A model generated the notes under the pieces. The model did no database searches. It saw only the letters and a list, made by a program, of their open reading frames with translations, and had not been told where the DNA came from. DNA of 64,000 nt from Solirubrobacter ginsenosidimutans. Its GTDB lineage: Bacteria; Actinomycetota; Thermoleophilia; Solirubrobacterales; Solirubrobacteraceae. The stretch spans positions 1 to 64,000 of the forward strand of contig NZ_JAPDOD010000018.1 in assembly GCF_027587205.1 (NCBI RefSeq), in the 5' to 3' direction. Numbering within the stretch: the first letter of the stretch is position 1; every line of letters starts with the position of its first letter. Shown here piece by piece: positions 25,678-33,852 of the stretch. The position numbers and the translations under genes were made by a program.

Positions 25678-26889
25678 ATGGTGAAGTTGAAGTCATGCAT
25701 CGAGGGCGCCGGCGTTGCCGGCGCCCTCGTGGTTCTCACGTTGACCGGCTGTGGTGGCGGGTCGGACTCGCCGAAGCCGTCGGCGACGCCGAGCAAGGCC
25801 GTCGGCGCCATCTACCAGCCCGGCGACGTCTCGTTCGGCGTGCTCGCCCCGACCTCGGGGGAGCAGGAGCAGCGGGGGCAGGATCTCATCGACGGCGCGC
25901 AGTTGGCGATCGCCGATCTCAACGTCCGCGGCGGCGTGAACGGGCATAAGGCCGCGCTCGTCACCTACGACGATGGGTGTGACGCCAAGACCGCGCGCGA
26001 GCGCGCCGTCGCGCTCAAAGCGTCCGAGGTCGCGGGAGCGCTCGGCGGCATCTGCACGAGCGCGGCGGGCGCAGCGGCGCGCACGCTCGGCTCCGAGCTG
26101 CCGTTCCTGGTCACGTCCGCGAACGCGCCGAGCATCGTGTCGGCGAGGCGCACGCCGACGGCGTTCCTGACCAACGGCACGCCGTATCAAGCGGCGCTGG
26201 CCACGGCGCATTGGCTCGCCTTCCAGCGGGCACAGCGGATCTCGGTGGTGACCGAGGACGACCGGGCGTCGAAGTTCCTCGGCGCGCAACTGGTCAAGCT
26301 CGCGTCACCGGTGCCGAAGCCGCTGTCGCAGCAGACCGTACCGGCGGGCGTGACGGATTGGGATGCGTACGTGAAGACCGCTCTGGCTGGGGGTCCCGAC
26401 GTCGTCTACTGGGCCGGCTCGGCGGCCGGCGGTGGAGCGCTGGCAGCCGCGCTGAAGGCCGCCGGCTATGACGGCAAGTTCGTGGCCTCGGCGGAGTCCG
26501 CGAGCCCGGAGTTCCTGTCCGCGGCCGGCGCCGGCGCCGACGGCGCGTTCGTGATCGCTCCGGCGAGCCCGCAGTACCTCCCGGCGGCGACCGCGTGGGC
26601 GAAGCGGTTCGAGGCCCGCTTCAAGCGCGCACCAGGCTTCGACGCGCTGCAGGCCTACGAAGGCGTGCGCGCGCTCGCGCAGGCGGTGACGCAGAGCGGC
26701 AAGGTCGATCGTGCGCGCAACAGCCGGCAACTCGCCATCCTCGACGGGTCCTACAAGACGCTGCTGGGCGACGACGGCCTTTCGTTCGCACCCGACCACA
26801 CGATCAAGTTCGACAACAACATCGCGCTGAAGATCAACGGCGGGAAGTTCGTCGTCGACAACATGCTGCGCTCGGGCGCGGAAGGCTGA
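25678..26889 (+). CDS. Substrate-binding lipoprotein (Leu/Ile/Val-type, Peripla_BP_6)
   Basis: A 403-residue lipoprotein with lipobox LTGC (C25). The mature part is a two-lobed type 1 periplasmic-binding fold: VSFGVLAPTSGEQEQRGQDLIDGAQLAIADLN at the amino end, ICTSAAGAAARTLGSELPFLVTSAN and TDWDAYVKTALAGGPDVVYWAGSAAGGGA later. Such proteins serve branched-chain amino-acid or amide ABC importers, but no permease or ATPase is near. The ATG is preceded by in-frame GTG 25675. The small lipoprotein follows after one base, so they are cotranscribed. It could be a sensor-like orphan. Confidence 0.87.
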   Translation: MVKLKSCIEGAGVAGALVVLTLTGCGGGSDSPKPSATPSKAVGAIYQPGDVSFGVLAPTSGEQEQRGQDLIDGAQLAIADLNVRGGVNGHKAALVTYDDGCDAKTARERAVALKASEVAGALGGICTSAAGAAARTLGSELPFLVTSANAPSIVSARRTPTAFLTNGTPYQAALATAHWLAFQRAQRISVVTEDDRASKFLGAQLVKLASPVPKPLSQQTVPAGVTDWDAYVKTALAGGPDVVYWAGSAAGGGALAAALKAAGYDGKFVASAESASPEFLSAAGAGADGAFVIAPASPQYLPAATAWAKRFEARFKRAPGFDALQAYEGVRALAQAVTQSGKVDRARNSRQLAILDGSYKTLLGDDGLSFAPDHTIKFDNNIALKINGGKFVVDNMLRSGAEG

Positions 26890-26890
26890 G

Positions 26891-27601
26891 ATGCGCGTCG
26901 TCGCCCTCGTGTGTGCGCTCGCCGCGGTCCTGGCCGGGTGCGGCTCGGAGGGCAAGTCGACCTACACGAGTGCCGACATCACGGCCGCGTACTTCAAGGC
27001 GTCCGACGAGAGCGCGACGGCGCGCCCGCGCGTCGAGGGCTACTGGGCCGACCCCGACGACCACCAGCACACCAACTACGTGCCGCGTGAGGGGATAGAA
27101 ACGTGCCCGCAGGCGCAGCGCGCGAACGCGAGCACCCCGGTCGACGGCAACAGCGTCACGCCTGACGCCGGGGAGCCGGTCAACCAGTTCGTCGTCGGCC
27201 CGAAGGACGTGGACGACATCCGCACGCCGCAGATCACGCAGGGCGCGCTGGTCTTCGGGACGAGCGCGATCGCCGGCGCGGGCATGAAGGCGGTCGCCGG
27301 CGCGCTGGCCAAGTGCCCGGGGAATTACGAGGTCCGCGGCGGGCCATCCCCGATCCTCGGCACCTACAGCGTCTCCAGCCGGGAGATCGAGTCCGGCGGC
27401 TGGAAGGGCTACGTCCAGCAGATCGCGCACACCAACCCCGCCGACGACGTCTACTACGAGGACGCGGCTCACGTCGTCGTTCAGCGGGCGAACGTCATCC
27501 TGTATCTCGACGTGACCCACAGCAAGATCATCGGGGAACGGTCGGACTCGTCGGTCAAGGCCGAGTCCGTCCTGCGCACGGTGCTGACGCGCCTCGGATG
27601 A
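26891..27601 (+). CDS. Lipoprotein of unknown function
   Basis: A 236-residue lipoprotein with lipobox LAGC (C17). I recognise no family with certainty. The layout (DITAAYFKASDESAT..., Cys at TCPQAQ and KCPGNYEVRGG, then YVQQIAHTN and VVVQRANVILYLDVTH) recalls the extracellular sensor domain of PknH-type actinobacterial proteins. It lies one base after the substrate-binding protein gene and overlaps the CopC-CopD gene (ATGA), so it is part of the same operon. A role in the copper unit is possible, but no Met/His metal cluster is present. Confidence 0.8.
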   Translation: MRVVALVCALAAVLAGCGSEGKSTYTSADITAAYFKASDESATARPRVEGYWADPDDHQHTNYVPREGIETCPQAQRANASTPVDGNSVTPDAGEPVNQFVVGPKDVDDIRTPQITQGALVFGTSAIAGAGMKAVAGALAKCPGNYEVRGGPSPILGTYSVSSREIESGGWKGYVQQIAHTNPADDVYYEDAAHVVVQRANVILYLDVTHSKIIGERSDSSVKAESVLRTVLTRLG

Positions 27602-29208
27602 AGACGCTCGCGCGCGGCCTGATCGCCGCGCTGCTCTGCTCCCTGGTGTGGGCGCCGATCGCGTGGGGGCACGCGACGATCGTCCGCACCTCACCCGCGG
27701 ACGGGGCCGTGGTCAAGACCCAGCCCGCGTCGGTGAAGCTGCGCTGGAGCGAGGCGGTCGATCTCGGGCCCGGCTCGGTCCGGCTGCTCGACGCCTCGGG
27801 CAAGCTCCTCAAGACGGAGAAGGCCCGCCACGACGGGGGCGACCAGACGACCGCGGTGATGGCGCTCCCGAGTGGGCTGGCCAACGGCACCTACGTGGTC
27901 GCGTGGCGGGTGACGTCGGCCGACTCGCATCCGGTCTCGGGTGCGTTCTCCTTCTCCGTCGGCGCGCCGAGCGCGCTGGTCACCGCGGGCGAGTCGGGCT
28001 CCTCGGGCACGGCGGTCAAGCTCGCCGACGGCATCTTCCGCGCGGTGGCCTTCATCGGCTTCGCGCTGGCGGTCGGTGGCGCGTTCGTGCTGCTGTTCCT
28101 GTGGCCCCAAGGGCGCTCGAGCGCGCGCGGGCGAACGTTCCTGGGCGCCGGGCTCGGGGCGCTCCTGCTGGGGACCGTCGCGGTCCTGCTCCTGCAGGGC
28201 CCGTATGCGACCGGCGGGTCGCTGGTGGACACCTTCAAGCCGTCGCTGCTGTCCTTCAGCGTCTCGACGCACTTCGGGCAGGCGCTGATCGCGCGCATCC
28301 TGCTGGCGCTCGCGTTCACCTGGCTGATCGAGCGCGCGCTGCGTCCGGGCGGCGCGGTCAACCGGCTCGGGCTGGCGGCGTGCGTCGTCGGGCTCGTCCT
28401 GACGTGGACTTTGACGGACCACTCGCGCACGGGCGTGCAGGTCTGGCTGGGCATCCCCGCGGCGAGCGCGCACCTGCTCGCCATGTCGCTCTGGCTCGGC
28501 GGGCTCGCGCTCCTGTTGTTCTGCGTGCTGGTGCGCGAGGTGTCGCTGCTCCCGGTGGTCCCGCGGTTCTCGCGGATGGCGCTGCTCTGCTTCGGCGTGC
28601 TCGGCGTCACCGGCGTCTATCTCAGCTGGCGGCAGTCGGGCGAGCTGGCGGCGCTCCCGGCGACGGAGTTCGGGCGGCTCTTGTTGATCAAGAGCGGCAT
28701 CGTGCTCGTGATCATCGGGCTCGCCGCGCTGTCGCGTCGTGCCGTGCAGCGCGGTGGCGAGGACCTCGGGAGGCGGCTGCGCCGGACGGTCGCGGTCGAG
28801 GCGGTGCTGGGAGTGGTCGTGCTGGGCGTGACCGCGACGCTCGTCAACGCCGCGCCCGCCCGCGTCAAGTACGCCCCGCCGTACGACATCACCGTGCGGG
28901 GTCCGGAGGGCGGGAAGGTGCAGGTGCACGTCGTGCCGGCCAAGCAGGGTCAGAACGTCACCGACGTCTACCTCGTCCAGCGCGACGGCCGCCTCCTCGT
29001 CCCGCCGGAGATCACGGGACGCCTGAAGCCACCGAGCGGCACGAAGGATCTCGGGCCGCTGCCTGTCGATCTCACCGCGGCGGAGCCCGGGCACTACGTC
29101 GCCACGGCCATGAGCGTGCCGAATCCCGGCCACTGGACACTGGAGTTGAGCGTGCGGACCTCAGACATCGACGAGAGCGTGATCGACGTGCCGGTGCGCA
29201 TCCGATGA
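27598..29208 (+). CDS. ycnJ: CopC-CopD fusion copper protein (YcnJ-like)
   Basis: A 536-residue copper-transport protein. The signal peptide ends at G24, leaving His25 as mature residue 1 (HATIVRTSPADGAVV), as needed for the CopC Cu(II) site, with the second motif DSHPVSG. Residues 25-122 are CopC. Residues about 140-400 hold eight hydrophobic segments of CopD (FIGFALAVGGAFVLLFLW, HLLAMSLWLGGLALLLF, LLLIKSGIVLVIIGLAAL). The last 120 residues are an extra beta domain (VKYAPPYDITVRGPEGG...) resembling a FixH/YtkA-like module. It overlaps both neighbours by four bases. Role: copper uptake or homeostasis. Confidence 0.92.
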   Translation: MKTLARGLIAALLCSLVWAPIAWGHATIVRTSPADGAVVKTQPASVKLRWSEAVDLGPGSVRLLDASGKLLKTEKARHDGGDQTTAVMALPSGLANGTYVVAWRVTSADSHPVSGAFSFSVGAPSALVTAGESGSSGTAVKLADGIFRAVAFIGFALAVGGAFVLLFLWPQGRSSARGRTFLGAGLGALLLGTVAVLLLQGPYATGGSLVDTFKPSLLSFSVSTHFGQALIARILLALAFTWLIERALRPGGAVNRLGLAACVVGLVLTWTLTDHSRTGVQVWLGIPAASAHLLAMSLWLGGLALLLFCVLVREVSLLPVVPRFSRMALLCFGVLGVTGVYLSWRQSGELAALPATEFGRLLLIKSGIVLVIIGLAALSRRAVQRGGEDLGRRLRRTVAVEAVLGVVVLGVTATLVNAAPARVKYAPPYDITVRGPEGGKVQVHVVPAKQGQNVTDVYLVQRDGRLLVPPEITGRLKPPSGTKDLGPLPVDLTAAEPGHYVATAMSVPNPGHWTLELSVRTSDIDESVIDVPVRIR

Positions 29209-29771
29209 GGCTCGCGCTGGCGCTCGTCTTCCTCGCGCTGTTCCCGGCGAGCGCGCTCGCGCACGTCACGATCCTGCCCGAGACCTCGCGGCCGGGGCAG
29301 ACCGGCGACTTCACGTTCCGGACGCCGAACGAGCGCGAGGACTCCGCGACCGTTCGCCTGGAGGTCTACCTCCCCGCGGGTGTGAGCGCGGAGATCCTGT
29401 CGCACGACGGCTGGACTGCGGGGCGGATCGCGGGCGGAGTGCGCTGGACGGCGGACGGTGAGAACTCGATCAAGCCCGGGCGCACGGAGGACTTCAAGCT
29501 TGCGCTCGGCCCGTTGCCGGACCAGCCGCGCCTCATCTTCAAGGCGCTGCAGTACTACGCCGACGGGCAGGTCGTGCGCTGGATCCAGGAGCCGACCGCG
29601 GACGCTGAGCGGCCCGCCGCGGTGCTCGACCTCGGCGGTGGCGCCGTCGTCGGCACGGATGCCACGGTCGACGACCAGACCGGTGGCCCACCGTGGGCGC
29701 TGATCGTCGCCGGCGCGATTCTGCTGCTGATCGTCGGGCTGCTCGTGGCGCTGCGGCGCGTGCGCCTGTAA
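29205..29771 (+). CDS. ycnI: YcnI-like copper-binding protein (DUF1775)
   Basis: A 188-residue exported protein with a signal peptide to A19, so mature His20 heads HVTILPETSRPG. An amino-terminal His and W residues (DGWTA, RWT) match the Cu(II)-binding site of YcnI. A carboxy-terminal membrane helix (about 162-182) with the basic tail RRVRL anchors it outside the cell. It overlaps the CopC-CopD gene by four bases; the YcnI-YcnJ pairing is classic. The third usual partner YcnK is absent. Confidence 0.92.
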   Translation: MRLALALVFLALFPASALAHVTILPETSRPGQTGDFTFRTPNEREDSATVRLEVYLPAGVSAEILSHDGWTAGRIAGGVRWTADGENSIKPGRTEDFKLALGPLPDQPRLIFKALQYYADGQVVRWIQEPTADAERPAAVLDLGGGAVVGTDATVDDQTGGPPWALIVAGAILLLIVGLLVALRRVRL

Positions 29772-29796
29772 CGCGACGGCGCTCTCGCATCATCTG

Positions 29797-30306
29797 ATGG
29801 GCGTGAGAAGCGACGCCGCACTGCTCGCCGCCGCCCGGAGCGATCCGGGCGCGTTCCGCGAGCTCTACGACCGCTACGCCGAGCGCGTACTGGCCTACCA
29901 CCATCGCCGCTGCCGCGACGAGGACGCCGCCCACGACCTGACCGCCGAGACGTTCGCGCAGGTCTGGCTCGTCCGGGCGCGCTTCCGTGACGAATGCGAC
30001 GGCTCGGCCGCGCCGTGGGTGTTCGGGATCGCCCGCAACGTGCTGCTCGTCTCGGTGCGCCGGCGAGCGTTGGAAGCCCGCGCCCGCGAACGGCTGGGCG
30101 TGCTGGTTTCGCCCGTCTCCGTCTCGCCTCAGGACGCGTGGCTCGAAGGCCTCGACGACGAGCTGGTGCCGGAGGCCGTGCGGATGCGCGTGGTCGACGA
30201 GAAGGACTACGACGAGATCGCGCGCGAGCTCGGCACCACCCCGGGCGCCGCGCGCGTCCGTGTTCACCGCGGCCTGGCCGCCCTGCGCAAGGAGAGGACC
30301 CGATGA
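29797..30306 (+). CDS. ECF-type RNA polymerase sigma factor
   Basis: A 169-residue sigma-70 family member with region 2 (FRELYDRYAERVLAYHHRRC, DLTAETFAQVWLVRARF, PWVFGIARNVLLVSVRRR) and region 4 (YDEIARELGTTPGAARVRVHRGLAALRKE). The start ATG at 29797 is 26 bases after the copper gene; GTG 29803 is an alternative. The overlap with the next gene (ATGA) makes a sigma/partner pair. Target promoters are not evident. Candidate regulon members are the adjacent copper operon and the secreted protein genes. Confidence 0.92.
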   Translation: MGVRSDAALLAAARSDPGAFRELYDRYAERVLAYHHRRCRDEDAAHDLTAETFAQVWLVRARFRDECDGSAAPWVFGIARNVLLVSVRRRALEARARERLGVLVSPVSVSPQDAWLEGLDDELVPEAVRMRVVDEKDYDEIARELGTTPGAARVRVHRGLAALRKERTR

Positions 30307-30773
30307 CCGCCCGCCTGTCTTCAATCGGCGACGAGCTCGAGCGCGCCGCGCGTGGCGACCTGCGGTCCCGCCGGGTCCGCCGCCGCCGGATCATCGGCGG
30401 CGCGGCCGCGCTCGCGGTCCTGCTGCCGGGCGGGGCGCTCGCGGCGAACCTGCTCAGCACCGAGGACGTCGCGCGCTCGATGCCCGCCGGCACGAGGTTC
30501 CTCGTCGGCACGACGCCGACCTGCGAGGTCGTGCGTGACGGGGTGGAGTACACGTGCACGATCAAGGGTGACTTCAAGTCCGAGATCGACGGCTCCTTGA
30601 AGGGCACGGTCGAGCCGACGGTGGACGCGTCCAAGCACGTCAACGGCGGGTGCCGCTCGGAGAGCGCGGACGGCCGGACGTGGACGTGTTACGTGGGTGA
30701 GGAGGCGGTGCGGCAGAAGATCGTCGGGCCCGACTTCCTCGGCGAGTACGCACCCTCGCCGGGCGTGGGCTGA
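30303..30773 (+). CDS. Single-pass membrane partner of the sigma factor (possible anti-sigma)
   Basis: A 156-residue protein with a 32-residue basic cytoplasmic part (DELERAARGDLRSRRVRRRR), one helix (about 31-49), and an extracytoplasmic region with five Cys (TCEVV, YTCTIKG, GGCRS, TCYVG). No zinc anti-sigma motif (HxxxCxxC) is present, so the cytoplasmic segment may be too short to hold sigma directly. Its gene overlaps the sigma stop. Calling it an anti-sigma factor is inference from position and topology. Confidence 0.75.
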   Translation: MTARLSSIGDELERAARGDLRSRRVRRRRIIGGAAALAVLLPGGALAANLLSTEDVARSMPAGTRFLVGTTPTCEVVRDGVEYTCTIKGDFKSEIDGSLKGTVEPTVDASKHVNGGCRSESADGRTWTCYVGEEAVRQKIVGPDFLGEYAPSPGVG

Positions 30774-30779
30774 TCTCAA

Positions 30780-30818
30780 CGCCCACCGGTCGAGACGGCT
30801 TCGACCGGTGGGCGGTTT
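30780..30818 (+). terminator. Terminator after the sigma operon
   Basis: A perfect 14-base-pair stem, CGCCCACCGGTCGA and TCGACCGGTGGGCG, encloses a 7-base loop and is followed by a short GTTTC. It begins 6 bases after the stop. It separates the sigma operon from the amidase gene. Confidence 0.82.
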
Positions 30819-30842
30819 CGGGGTCGTGGCAAAGCCGGTTGG

Positions 30843-33758
30843 ATGACGCTCGTCATGTCACGACTTCTCGTCCGGGCGGTCGCGGTTGCGGCCGTGACGA
30901 CCTCGGTTGGCCTGGTTGCGGCCGGCACGGGGTCCGCGTTCAACTACGTCTCCGACAGCAACGGCACGTTCTGGGGTTTCCAGGACGTCGCGCCGCCGCG
31001 CGTCGACACCGGGAGCATCCGCGCCACGCAGGTCGGCGCGGGGCAGAATCCCGCCTACAGCACCACGATCAACGGCTACGGCGGGATCAAGGTGTGGGTG
31101 TCGAGCACCCCCGCGCCGCGGTTCAACGGCGAGTTGATGCGGGGGTTCGGGCTGACGTTCGACGGGACGGATCGCTTCACGACCACGCAGGCGGTGCCGC
31201 TCGGCGGCGTCGCGATCACGCGCAGCGTGTACGTGAAGAAGGACGTGCCGGCCGGGCAGGCGAGCTGGTCGCGCTGGCTGGACACGTTCCGCAACACGAC
31301 GGGCGCGCCGATCACGGTTAAGGTCGCGTTCGGCGGACAGACGGGCTACTCGGCCTCGGGGGCCAACTCGAGCGCGATGGTCAAGAGCTCCTCCGGCGAC
31401 GCGACGGTGAGCGCCACCGACGCGTGGGCGGAGGTCGCGACGCCGCTCTCGGGCACCACGTTGGTCGGCGGCCCGCAGGCGACGGTCACCGGCACGCCGG
31501 CACCGTTCGGCGGGGCGATGACCTTCACCGGCAACTGGCTCTACAACACGTTCGACAACCCGCTCGCCTACGGCGGCCACGAGGGCAACTTCCAGGCCTA
31601 CATCAACACGCTCACGCTGGCGCCGGGCGAGGTGAAGTCGCTGCTGCACTACGTGGTCCTCGGCCAGCGGGTGATGGCGACGACGTCGGACGCCGAGCGC
31701 CTGAAGGTCGAGGCCACGGCGTCGACGCTGGCGACGACGCCGGACCTCGCCGGGCTCAGCCCCGCCGAGGTCTGCAGCGTCCAGAACTTCAGCGGGCTGA
31801 CGTGCACCGGATCGGCGACGATCCCGCCGGTCGCCACGCCCGAGCCCGTGAAGCCGGTGACGACCTCGGGCTACGACGTGGTCGAGAAGACGATCGGGCA
31901 GATGCGGGCCGACATGGAGTCCGGCCTGACCACCTCGCAGGCGATCACCCAGGCGTACCTGGACCGGATCAAGGTCTACGACCAGGGCCAGTTCGGCTTC
32001 AACGCCTACGAGATCGTCGCCTCGGACGCCATGGCGCAGGCCAAGGCCGCCGACGTGGCGCGGGCGGCGGGCAAGAAGTCGCCCGTCCTCGGCATCCCGA
32101 TCGCGATCAAGAACCTCTACGACACCAAGGACATGGCGACGACGAACGGCAGCCTGACGTTCGCCGGCTTCCGCCCGAAGGCCGACGCCTTCCAGGTCGC
32201 CAAGCTGCGCGAGGCGGGCGCGGTGATCATCGGCAAGGCCGCGCTCGAGGAGTACGCGACCTCGGGCAACTACTCCAACGATCCGTGGGGTCAGGTGTGG
32301 AACGCGTTCGCGCCGTCGAAGTCGGCGATCGCGTCGAGCGGTGGGTCGGCGACGGCGGTGGCCGCGTCGTTGGCAGGTGGAGCCTTGGGCTCGCAGACGG
32401 GTGACTCGCTCTACGGCCCCGCGTCCGGCGCTTCGCTGGTCACGCTGCGCGGAACGGACGGCCTGGAGAGCGGGAGCGGGATCATGCCGCTGTCGTGGTT
32501 GACGGACTTCGGCGGCGTCATGACCCGCTCCGTCAGCGATCTCGCTGACATGCTCAACGTCGTCACGGGCACCGATCCGGCCGATCCGACGACGGCGCCC
32601 GCGGACGCCGAGCGGCCCGCCGACTGGCGCTCGACGCTCGACCCGAACGCGCTGCGCGGCAAGCGGATCGGCTACATCCCGTCGGTGTGGGAGGACCCGT
32701 TCGGCACCACCGGAACGACTGATGCGTCGAAGGCGGCGCTGAAGTACCTGACCGACGCGGGCGCCACGATCGTCGAGATGGGCTCGACGGTGGGCGGGGC
32801 GAACACGCCGACCGCGCCGTCGGTCAACCCGAGCGGCAACACGTCGCAGGAAGGTTGGATGCAGTACATCGACGCGCACCCGGAGCTGGCAGAGCAGGGC
32901 TTTGCCATCCGCAACGCGGTCGACGTCAGCTGCTCGCAGAAGAAGGTCTGGTACACGCGGCAGGACGCTTCGGCGTGCGCCGTCGCGCCCGCTCCGCGGA
33001 TGACGGCCGACGAGCTCACCGCCCGCCGCAACTACCGCCTCCAGTACAAGGCGAACTCGAAGACCTGGCTGGACACCGCCGGCGCCGATCACCTCGGGGT
33101 CGACGCGGTCGTGTACCCGGGCCTGCTTTCGGACATCACGCTCAACGACGGCGGTGGCGGCAAGGCGAGCTTCGGCCGCCGCGACACGCCGGGGGCCGGC
33201 CCGGGCATCCCGACGGTCGTCTTCCCGGCGGGGGTCAACGATCACGGGCAGCCGATCAACCTGCAGCTGCTCGGGCGGGCGTGGGACGACGACAAGCTCG
33301 TGGGGATGGCGTACGCGTTCGAGCAGCTGGCGACCAAGGACGGCAAGGGCCATCAGGCGCCGACGACGGCGCCGCCGTTGAAGGTCGTCACGGAGGCCGG
33401 TGGCACGGTCGGCGGGTCGGTGCCGGCGACGCTCTCTCTGACGTTGGGCGCTCCGGCCTCGTTCGGCGCGTTCACGCCGGGAGTGGCGAAGGACTACACG
33501 GGGCAGACCTCCGCGAACGTCATCTCGACCGCCGGTGATGCCGCGCTGACGGTGAGCGATCCCGGCCACCTGACGAACGGCACGTTCGCGTTGCCGTCGC
33601 CGCTGGAGGTGTCGTTCTCGAAGGCGGCATGGACGGCGCCGGTGTCGAATGACCCGGTGACGATCGCGTTCAAGCAGCACGTGGGGGCGACGGACGCGCT
33701 GCGCACGGGGGCGTACGCGAAGACGTTGACGTTCACGCTGTCAACCACGACGCCGTAG
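30843..33758 (+). CDS. Secreted amidase-signature enzyme with the shared carboxy-terminal domain
   Basis: A 971-residue exported protein (ATG 30843, or ATG 30858; neither has a clear ribosome-binding site). Signal peptide to about residue 32. Residues 33-320 form a beta-rich domain of unknown type. The amidase-signature domain spans about 345-840: K423 (IAIKNLYDTK), SSGGS (cis-Ser S502 or neighbour) and the probable nucleophile S522 in GSQTGDSLYGPAS, so the Lys-Ser-Ser triad is intact. One GGS Gly is Asp. Residues 857-971 are the short-form shared domain ending YAKTLTFTLSTTTP. It could hydrolyse peptide or aryl amides outside the cell; the substrate is unknown. Confidence 0.87.
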   Translation: MTLVMSRLLVRAVAVAAVTTSVGLVAAGTGSAFNYVSDSNGTFWGFQDVAPPRVDTGSIRATQVGAGQNPAYSTTINGYGGIKVWVSSTPAPRFNGELMRGFGLTFDGTDRFTTTQAVPLGGVAITRSVYVKKDVPAGQASWSRWLDTFRNTTGAPITVKVAFGGQTGYSASGANSSAMVKSSSGDATVSATDAWAEVATPLSGTTLVGGPQATVTGTPAPFGGAMTFTGNWLYNTFDNPLAYGGHEGNFQAYINTLTLAPGEVKSLLHYVVLGQRVMATTSDAERLKVEATASTLATTPDLAGLSPAEVCSVQNFSGLTCTGSATIPPVATPEPVKPVTTSGYDVVEKTIGQMRADMESGLTTSQAITQAYLDRIKVYDQGQFGFNAYEIVASDAMAQAKAADVARAAGKKSPVLGIPIAIKNLYDTKDMATTNGSLTFAGFRPKADAFQVAKLREAGAVIIGKAALEEYATSGNYSNDPWGQVWNAFAPSKSAIASSGGSATAVAASLAGGALGSQTGDSLYGPASGASLVTLRGTDGLESGSGIMPLSWLTDFGGVMTRSVSDLADMLNVVTGTDPADPTTAPADAERPADWRSTLDPNALRGKRIGYIPSVWEDPFGTTGTTDASKAALKYLTDAGATIVEMGSTVGGANTPTAPSVNPSGNTSQEGWMQYIDAHPELAEQGFAIRNAVDVSCSQKKVWYTRQDASACAVAPAPRMTADELTARRNYRLQYKANSKTWLDTAGADHLGVDAVVYPGLLSDITLNDGGGGKASFGRRDTPGAGPGIPTVVFPAGVNDHGQPINLQLLGRAWDDDKLVGMAYAFEQLATKDGKGHQAPTTAPPLKVVTEAGGTVGGSVPATLSLTLGAPASFGAFTPGVAKDYTGQTSANVISTAGDAALTVSDPGHLTNGTFALPSPLEVSFSKAAWTAPVSNDPVTIAFKQHVGATDALRTGAYAKTLTFTLSTTTP

Positions 33759-33776
33759 AGCATCGGGGGCCGCTAG

Positions 33777-33824
33777 TGTAAAGGCGCCTTTACATCAACC
33801 GCCCCTGTCATTTGACAGGGGCGG
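33777..33824. promoter_or_regulatory. Two adjacent palindromes upstream of the FG-GAP gene
   Basis: TGTAAAGGCGCCTTTACA (33777-33794) is a perfect 18-bp palindrome of operator type. Four bases later CCGCCCCTGTCA-TT-TGACAGGGGCGG (33799-33824) is a perfect 12-base-arm palindrome. The second could also be a terminator of the amidase gene (no T run) or a leader hairpin, since the GAAAGG ribosome-binding site follows. The first looks like a dimeric repressor site; no cognate regulator is identified. Confidence 0.55.
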
Positions 33825-33852
33825 GGTGACCTTTGAAAGGCAAGGCCCCCTC

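Noticed and set aside
30780..30842. CRISPR or tRNA-like structure in intergenic hairpins
   Set aside because: The stem-loop is a single terminator with no repeat-spacer periodicity and no tRNA T-loop or CCA end. No CRISPR array or tRNA was seen anywhere in the window.
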